Shown: positions 58,270 to 64,000 of the stretch, one piece after another
Layout: each line of letters opens with the position of its first letter
Numbering within the stretch: position 1 is the first letter of the stretch
NCBI GenBank assembly: GCA_039000515.1
Contig: JBCFYV010000012.1
Span: 42,348,355 to 42,412,354 of the forward strand
From: Timema cristinae
Lineage: Eukaryota > Arthropoda > Insecta > Phasmatodea > Timematidae
Reading direction: 5' to 3'
DNA length: 64,000 bases
The notes under the pieces: model-generated
The model's database searches: none
Told to the model about the DNA's origin: nothing
Seen by the model: the letters and a program-made list of their open reading frames with translations, nothing else
Made by a program: the position numbers and the translations under genes

Positions 58270-59198
58270 ATGTCCAAGAGTGCCGGTTATGTTGCCATAA
58301 TGGCGTTATATATGCTTAAACCCAGAGAAAAAAGAGGATGCGAGAATTAAGGTGGGAGGAACATAATTAGGTCACGATGGAGAGAATACACGTGACAAAC
58401 ATAGCTCTGAGAACGAACTCTATTGTTCGAGAGCATTCTCCGATGGACTGGAATTGGTTTTACTTCACTTCTAAAACTCTCTGGAAAGTTCCAATATCTC
58501 TTGATCCTTAGCGGTCGCTGCTAGAAATTGGGTGGGCTCGATCAGTTCATTACGAGCCGTGATTTTTGCTCGGATGTGTGCTTTGTTGTTTTGCTGGTTC
58601 GTTGTCTTGAGGCACTGGGACGGTGAAAGGGGTAACTGGTTTATTCCCCCTCGTCTTGTTTATTCTTGTTTTGTGGCAAATGCTACAGTATCGATACTTT
58701 TTCCACATCCTTAAGTGGATATCTTGTGAGTGTTTTATATGACAAAATATGTAACTAAAAAGTGGTAATTTTCTGAAAAATATTTCTAAGGGTAGTTTAC
58801 AAATGACAGATTTAAAAAAAAATTAGAACTATTATAAAATGTTATATACTGATTTGTTTTGTGATTAACAATATGAAAACCGCTTATGTGGCCTAATGGT
58901 ATAAGTAATCACTCTAGAAATAGAGAGTGCAGATTATGGGGAGATAATGGTGTTGTCTTGGGAGGGTGCTCTGAAGGGGGTCTCTTCTAAAAATTTTTCT
59001 ACTATCTCTCCACATAAATGTTGCTACACTTCCTCTAAATTTAATCTTCCTCATCCCTAAACTATTATTGTAATTAGTACATAGGCGTATAACCCAAACG
59101 GGTAGTAAGACGCAATGCTATAAAAATTATGTGTTTGTCTTATGTGTAAGGTTTACTTAAAATTAATGTACTGAAAATCTATTTTTGAACATTTTCTT
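58270..59198 (+). repeat. Direct duplication, copy 1
   Basis: From CCAAGAGTGCC onward it matches 63073-64000 base for base apart from scattered single-base or dinucleotide indels and about one substitution. Offset is about 4.8 kb. The unit carries one ~143-bp repeat unit (58740-58870) and a family B SINE (58873-59128). Both copies hold the SINE at the same place, so the duplication followed the SINE insertion. A 60-codon frame inside has no recognisable domain and is disrupted by indels between the copies. Confidence 0.95.
58873..59128 (+). mobile_element. tRNA-derived SINE B inside duplication copy 1
   Basis: The head reads CCGCTTATGTGGCCTAATGG (A box), the body CTTCCTCTAAATTTAATCTT, and the 3' module GCGTATAACCCAAACGGGTA. 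The B box is decayed. Confidence 0.8.
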
Positions 59199-59504
59199 TA
59201 AAGTTATAATATACAATATGAGAAAGTTTGTGCAATTGTGTGTTATCATTTATTTTTCCAATAAGAACAACTATTTATCATTAAAAAACACTAAAGTTTA
59301 CATAGAAGAACTATTATAAAATATAATATATATTTTATTAAATAGTAACTTATTTGATATTTATCAAACTAATTTATGCTTAATATTAAATTTTCAAAGT
59401 AAATTAATGCGCCTACGAATTTATTTTTGGTAGATTCAATAGATATTATTCAATCCCTTCATTTTTTAATTATTTTTTTCCTGAAATTTTTAACTATTTT
59501 ATAA

Positions 59505-60333
59505 ATAAAATCAAATCTCATTTTAGTGAACTTAGTTGTAGTGAGCATTCGGCTACAGTGAACCAAATCCATTGGTCCCAACCCACTAACATTTCAATGT
59601 GTGTTAAAAAATTCGTTTATATTGAACCCTCAACTTTGGTTTTAGTGAACAGAAAAATTGAAACTTTCAATAATAAATGTCATCCTATCATCATAATTCT
59701 TTAAAAACATAACTTTTTGTTGTTTAAACTTGAAAACACCGATTATCTAACCGAGTTCTTGTTTAGAAAGCACAAAGCTTGACTGAAAGTACTGAATGTG
59801 GGGGGAATGGTGGGGGGGGGAGGGGGGATCATAGTCACTGTATTAATTTTAATGGTTTTGGTTTTAATACCTTCCACTGTGGCAAGTAAAGAAAGAGAGT
59901 CTTCTGAGTTTTATTAATAAGACAGAAGTTAAAGGACAGTGAATGAGTCTGTGGCCATCTAGTAATTGTTTCACCAATCCCTTTCTTCGAAAGGGTATAT
60001 GAATCTCAAATTATTAGACTTTTCTAATCTTTCTACTCAGTCTAGTTTTTTGAATGTTTGGATAGTGTAGAATTAATTGCGAAAAATACAGACTCTAAAG
60101 AAGGATCTAGAAAAAATATCAACTAAAGCATAGTACAGTAAACAACAGCATATAACAGATTCTTTAAATATTTATTAATAGATTTAAATAAAGATCGATT
60201 GTATTTGAACTCATATTTTATTTGTCACTAACCCACTACATTCAGATTAAAAAAAAATCGGTTTTAGTGAACTTCGGACATAGTGAACAAAATATCTGAG
60301 TCCGTAGAGGTTCACTTTAACCAGAGTTGACTG
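59505..60333 (+). mobile_element. pogo/Tigger-like MITE
   Basis: The right end, reverse-complemented, is CAGTCAACTCTGGTTAAAGT then GAACC, a close match to the widespread Tigger/pogo terminal inverted repeat, and a TA follows at 60334. Inside it GTGAACTTCGGACATAGTGA repeats the GTGAAC theme. The left end (TTTTAGTGAACTTAGTTGTA, then GTGAACCAAATCC) is the decayed partner. No transposase frame remains. Confidence 0.75.
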
Positions 60334-60335
60334 TA

Positions 60336-62063
60336 CTTTATTTATATTTTAAACTATTTATGTCCAGATTTGACCAGTTGTTTATAATAGATTATAGGTG
60401 ATGACGTAAGGTTTAAGAAAATATAAGAAAGGTAGAAAGTGTAGAAGGAATTTGTTAAAAAAAATAATCTAAAACTCATTTTAAACTTATCACCAACACT
60501 ATTTTTCTAAAAGATATTATGATAAGCCTGAGCTAAATTAGAGGAACTATTTTTTTTCTAACTGGATTTTTCTGCTTCCTATTCCCAAATAATAATACTC
60601 CAGTGTTTCTTTAATCCAATAATACTATTGTAATATTTTTACACATACTTTAAAACGAGTTATCTTAAACCAATATATCATAGCAAGTAGTTATGCTATT
60701 TTTATAATCATAAATAATCTAGGTTAAGTCTAAATGTAGTACTTTTAAGTTATTTAATAATCAACAGATCGACATTAACCCATTAAAATAATTTGTTATC
60801 CTAATATATGTTTTATGTGCACACAGCCAAATTCATTATTAAAATTTAATGAAAAACATAAATACAATTTTTAAGTAATTTCAATTTGTCTATATTTAAT
60901 AGTTTATCTTAACGATTCTTTGAGACTCCTTTATAAAGTTATAAACTATACAGTAAAGAATACCCTTATCACAAAGATATTTAGTTTGTTCTTTGGTGGA
61001 AAACTTAACAGTTTAAAGACATAGCAGGAAGCAATACAAATTATTATGCTAGCAAAATTTAATAAATAATAAGTAATGATTGTTTATTTAGGTTTATTAA
61101 GTAGGTACTTATGTGAGCTAAATTATCAAAACATAAGTATAAAACAGATTAATACTGTTATCGAACGAAAAATTTCTATATTAGTAATAATCCCCACTCT
61201 CCAGGATTATAATGTAAGAATATATGTAACAATGGCACCATTATCTCTCACCTCATCTGGTTTTCCAGTGACGTAGAGTTCGTGGTTCTAAACACACTTC
61301 AGTGTATTGAGGTGGTTTTTTTCTAAAAAGGTTACACCACTAATCCTGTATGAAAATACTATCTTCCTCATTACTACACAAAAGTGTAAATATCTGGATG
61401 ATTCTGTCAGCTAGTAAGAAACATAAAACCAAAATATTTTTTATGAACTAGTTATAAAGGTTTAAATTTGAGATGTATACAGCTTGGGTATATTTTTATA
61501 TTAATAAAGGTAACTGTCAATAATTATCTATATAGTATATTTACAAATTTAGGTGGAGTATTTGTCTGAATTTAAAAAACAATTAGAAACTGCCCTCAAA
61601 CTTTGCCTATATTGTATTACATAATTTAAAATTTTGTCATATGACAGTTTTTTGTTGATTTTCTTAAAGTTTAACAAAGTTCTAGTAAGCCGTTTAAATA
61701 CCAGTAATCTCTTTTAAATATTTCTCCAAAATATATTTCTCCCAATAAAAAAAATATATACAAATTAATTACGAGTAATTATTTGTATTATTATTACTAT
61801 TAGTGATTTTAAAATTTAAATGAAACGGTTCATCTCAAGGAAATACTGAGAATCGAAAAAACAAATGACATTTTTGGTCTTGTTATTATCTTATTACTTT
61901 AAATATTGGGATAATTTAATTTCAATATATTTTTATAAAGAGTAGTAGTATATTATTATACCGATTTAGATGCTAGTTCTTAGAATCCAATTCAAATTTA
62001 TCTGTTACAAAATTTAATGTACAAGTATATTTAGTTTCCTGAAGATTGCCCTTAAAATAGAAA
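60336..62063. other. AT-rich DNA with SINE relic
   Basis: About 61250-61440 is a decayed family B SINE (AGTTCGTGGTTCTAAACAC, GGTGGTTTTTTTCTAAAAAG, and a CAGCTAGTAAGAAACA end). The rest is unassigned. Confidence 0.4.
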
Positions 62064-62102
62064 AACTGCCTAGTATAGTTGTCTCAACTATTCTAGGCAG
62101 TT
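62064..62102. other. 39-bp near-perfect hairpin
   Basis: AACTGCCTAGTATAGTTG is followed by a TCT loop and CAACTATTCTAGGCAGTT, 18-bp arms with a single mismatch. An (AATTT)n pentanucleotide repeat follows at 62107-62137. It may be the collapsed ends of a small transposon. Confidence 0.85.
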
Positions 62103-62249
62103 TGTATAATTTAATTTAATTTAATTTAATTTAATTTCTACCCTCATCTGTGCGCACGAAAATTAAGATGTTAAGGTTATCTTGTCTGGTTTGCCTTTGA
62201 TGGAGATGTAATGCCTAGATTATCAGATATGTAAAATTGAAAATATGGT

Positions 62250-62385
62250 TTCCCACAATCCTTCAATGGAATTTTGTGTAACATTATTATTTAATATTTT
62301 ACTTTTCTTATGTCACCCCATTATTAGTATGTTTAAATGCAGATAACCCAGACGGGTGATAATACGTGATACAACAAAAAAGTTA
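62250..62385 (+). mobile_element. SINE B 3' fragment
   Basis: It ends with the shared module in decayed form (GCAGATAACCCAGACGGG, then TGATAATACGTGATACAA), preceded by family-B-like body sequence. Confidence 0.5.
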
Positions 62386-62486
62386 AAAGTGATGTCATAT
62401 TAAATAGTAAATATATATTTTTTAAATGCTAAAAGTTCTTAATACATATTCAGGTATGATCTTTTAAACATTGAAGCATTCAACGC

Positions 62487-62700
62487 CTAAGCCCAGTCGG
62501 TAGCATGTCTATCCACTGGGCAAAAGGTCACGGGATCAATTCGTGACATGGCCGAAAAAGTTTATTATCATGAAATGCGTGTTGACAATAACTTTAAAAG
62601 TGATGAATAAATGGACTATAGCTGGGTGGTGTGACTGTGCCAGTATTAAGGTAGCTAGGCGGAGGATGATGGAAGACGCAAGTGGTCCACCATGTAATCT
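62487..62700 (+). mobile_element. tRNA-like SINE, family E
   Basis: The head is GCCTAAGCCCAGTCGGTAGC and the B-box region GGGATCAATTCGTGACATGG. The body (AAAGTTTATTATCATGAAATG, TGTGACTGTGCCAGTATTAA) matches 31614-31815 in order. Confidence 0.6.
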
Positions 62701-62869
62701 TTAACAACGTAAACATATTTCAAAATGTGGTTCTGTCGATGGCAACAAATATATCATAGTTATTGTAAAAACTATATGATCACTTTTAACTTTTAAAATA
62801 ATGTAAAATCCCTTGACGCATCCATATTATAAGTGCGTTGGACTATCTAATAATAATAGTGAGCCCCAG

Positions 62870-63023
62870 CTATTATTATTAATAACATTCATGGCCGTCT
62901 ATCCTCTTGAGGTGCCTACCAAACCTTCTACTCAACTAGTCCCTTTGTTTGTTGACCAAAGCCGCCAACTAACGTTCCAAGTCACTTCAGGGAGTATGAA
63001 AATAGACAAAGATATGTATTTAG
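62870..63023 (+). CDS. Weak candidate coding exon
   Basis: An open frame includes TFMAVYPLEVPTKPSTQLVP then LFVDQSRQLTFQVTSGSMKI and DKDMYL. The composition is protein-like. Possible splice signals are GCCCCAG at 62863-62869 and TTAG followed by GTAGTT at 63024, both weak. If it is unspliced, the frame ends 8 bases later. The protein is not recognised. It lies about 50 bases before duplication copy 2 and has no counterpart before copy 1. Confidence 0.22.
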
Positions 63024-63072
63024 GTAGTTAAAATAATTTTTCTTATTGTTCTAACTTCGTAAGTTGACTGCC

Positions 63073-64000
63073 CAAGGAGTGCCTTTTATTTTTGCCATAA
63101 TGGCGTTTTATGCTTAAACCCAGAGAAAAAAGAGGATGCGAGTAATTAAGGTGGAGGAACATAATTAGGTCACGATGGAGAGAATACACGTGACAAACAT
63201 AGCTCTGAGAACGAACTCTATTGTTCGAGAGCATTCTCCGATGGACTGGAATTGGTTTTACTTCACTTCTAAAACTCTCTGGAAAGTTCCAATATCTCTC
63301 TTGATCCTTAGCGGTCGCTGCTAGAAATTGGGTGGCTCGATCAGTTCATTACGAGCCGTGATTTTTGCTCGGATGTGTGCTTTGTTGTTTTGCTGGTTCG
63401 TTTGTCTTGAGGCACTGGGACGGTGAAAGGGGTAACTGGTTTATTCCCCCTCGTCTTGTTTATTTCTTGTTTTGTGGCAAATGCTACAGTATCGATACTT
63501 TTTCCACATCCTTAAGTGGATATCTTGTGAGTGTTTTATATGACAAAATATGTAAACTAAAAAGTGGTAATTTTCTGAAAATATTTCTAAGGGTAGTTTA
63601 CAAATGACAGATTTAAAAAAAAATTAGAACTATTTAAAATGTTATATACTGTTTTTGTTTTGTGATTAACAATATGAAAACCGCTTATGTGGCCTAATGG
63701 TATAAGTAATCACTCTAGAATAGAGAGTGCAGATTATGGGGAGATAATGGTGTTGTCTTGGGAGGGTGCTCTGAAGGGGGTCTCTTCTAAAAATTTTTCT
63801 ACTATCTCCTCACATAAATGTTGACTACACTTCCTCTAAATTTAATCTTCCTCATCCCTAAACTATTATTGTAATTAGTACATAGGCGTATAACCCAAAC
63901 GGGTAGTTAAGACGCAATGCTATAAAAATTATGTGTTTGTCTTATGTGTAAGGTTTACTTAAAATTAATGTACTGAAAATCTATTTTTGAACATTTTCTT
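63073..64000 (+). repeat. Direct duplication, copy 2 (continues past window)
   Basis: It begins at CCAAGGAGTGCC and matches 58270-59198 to the last base of the window. Differences are mainly one- or two-base indels in short runs (for example GTGGGCTCG against GTGGCTCG, and TATTCTTG against TATTTCTTG). Confidence 0.95.
63678..63930 (+). mobile_element. tRNA-derived SINE B inside duplication copy 2
   Basis: This is the same SINE as at 58873, at the same position in the duplicated unit, with the same decayed B box and the GCGTATAACCCAAACGGGTA module. Confidence 0.8.

Noticed and set aside
58270..64000. LTR retrotransposon with the duplicated segments as LTRs
   Set aside because: No gag or pol remnants lie between, a pogo-like MITE and old SINEs do, and each copy contains a 3'-complete SINE at the same site. 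Segmental duplication fits better.

Overview
This is an intron-rich or intergenic stretch of a large, AT-rich animal nuclear genome, most probably an arthropod. There are no operons, Shine-Dalgarno sites or dense ORFs. The only long intact reading frames are the two ORFs of a Jockey-type non-LTR retrotransposon. tRNA-derived SINEs, cut-and-paste transposon relics, long microsatellites and minisatellites fill much of the rest. The family set (Jockey with CCHC gag, DUF4371-type hAT, Tc1/mariner-like transposases, PIF/Harbinger with MADF, pogo/Tigger, MULE) fits arthropods. I cannot name the species.

Layout. 0-3 kb: a MULE-like transposase relic, then a dispersed repeat whose internal 46-bp unit has expanded. 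4.4-7.1 kb: a 47-bp satellite of about 52 units with an emerging ABC higher-order order. 7.5-10.5 kb: an LINE reverse-transcriptase tail relic, a 598-bp mariner MITE flanked by TA, a SINE, a PIF/Harbinger-like MITE carrying a MADF fragment, and a second SINE. 12-15.7 kb: SINEs and a roughly 400-bp ATGT microsatellite. 18.5-22.1 kb: two SINEs with clear target-site duplications and a DUF4371 hAT pseudogene. About 23.2-27.6 kb: a full-length, apparently intact Jockey element on the minus strand with four 48-bp repeats in its 5' UTR. 28-40 kb: mostly AT-rich unassigned DNA, with a hAT end, a related ~140-bp repeat family and several candidate host exons. 40-47 kb: tRNA-like SINE relics, a Tc1/mariner-superfamily transposase pseudogene, a 1.5-kb mariner derivative with ~500-bp inverted arms, a ~160-bp five-copy tandem repeat and a hAT end. 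47-64 kb: SINEs, a ~143-bp tandem repeat, AT-rich MITE-like elements, a pogo/Tigger MITE and a >900-bp direct duplication whose second copy runs off the window.

Host genes. I see no complete host gene. Five short stretches look like single exons: 32506-32715 (+, possible terminal exon with stop and AATAAA), 35910-35991 and 38024-38158 (-, phase-compatible with each other; the second encodes an FxNPxY motif), 51078-51220 (+) and 62870-63023 (+, weak). All need transcript evidence.

Nothing here looks like a new multi-gene system. The most useful observations are the intact Jockey element, the 3' module shared by SINEs with different tRNA-like heads, the minisatellite that arose inside a dispersed repeat, the internally deleted long-TIR mariner, and the duplicated segment whose copies differ almost only by single-base indels. 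The last point also warns that some frameshifts in this window may be assembly errors.
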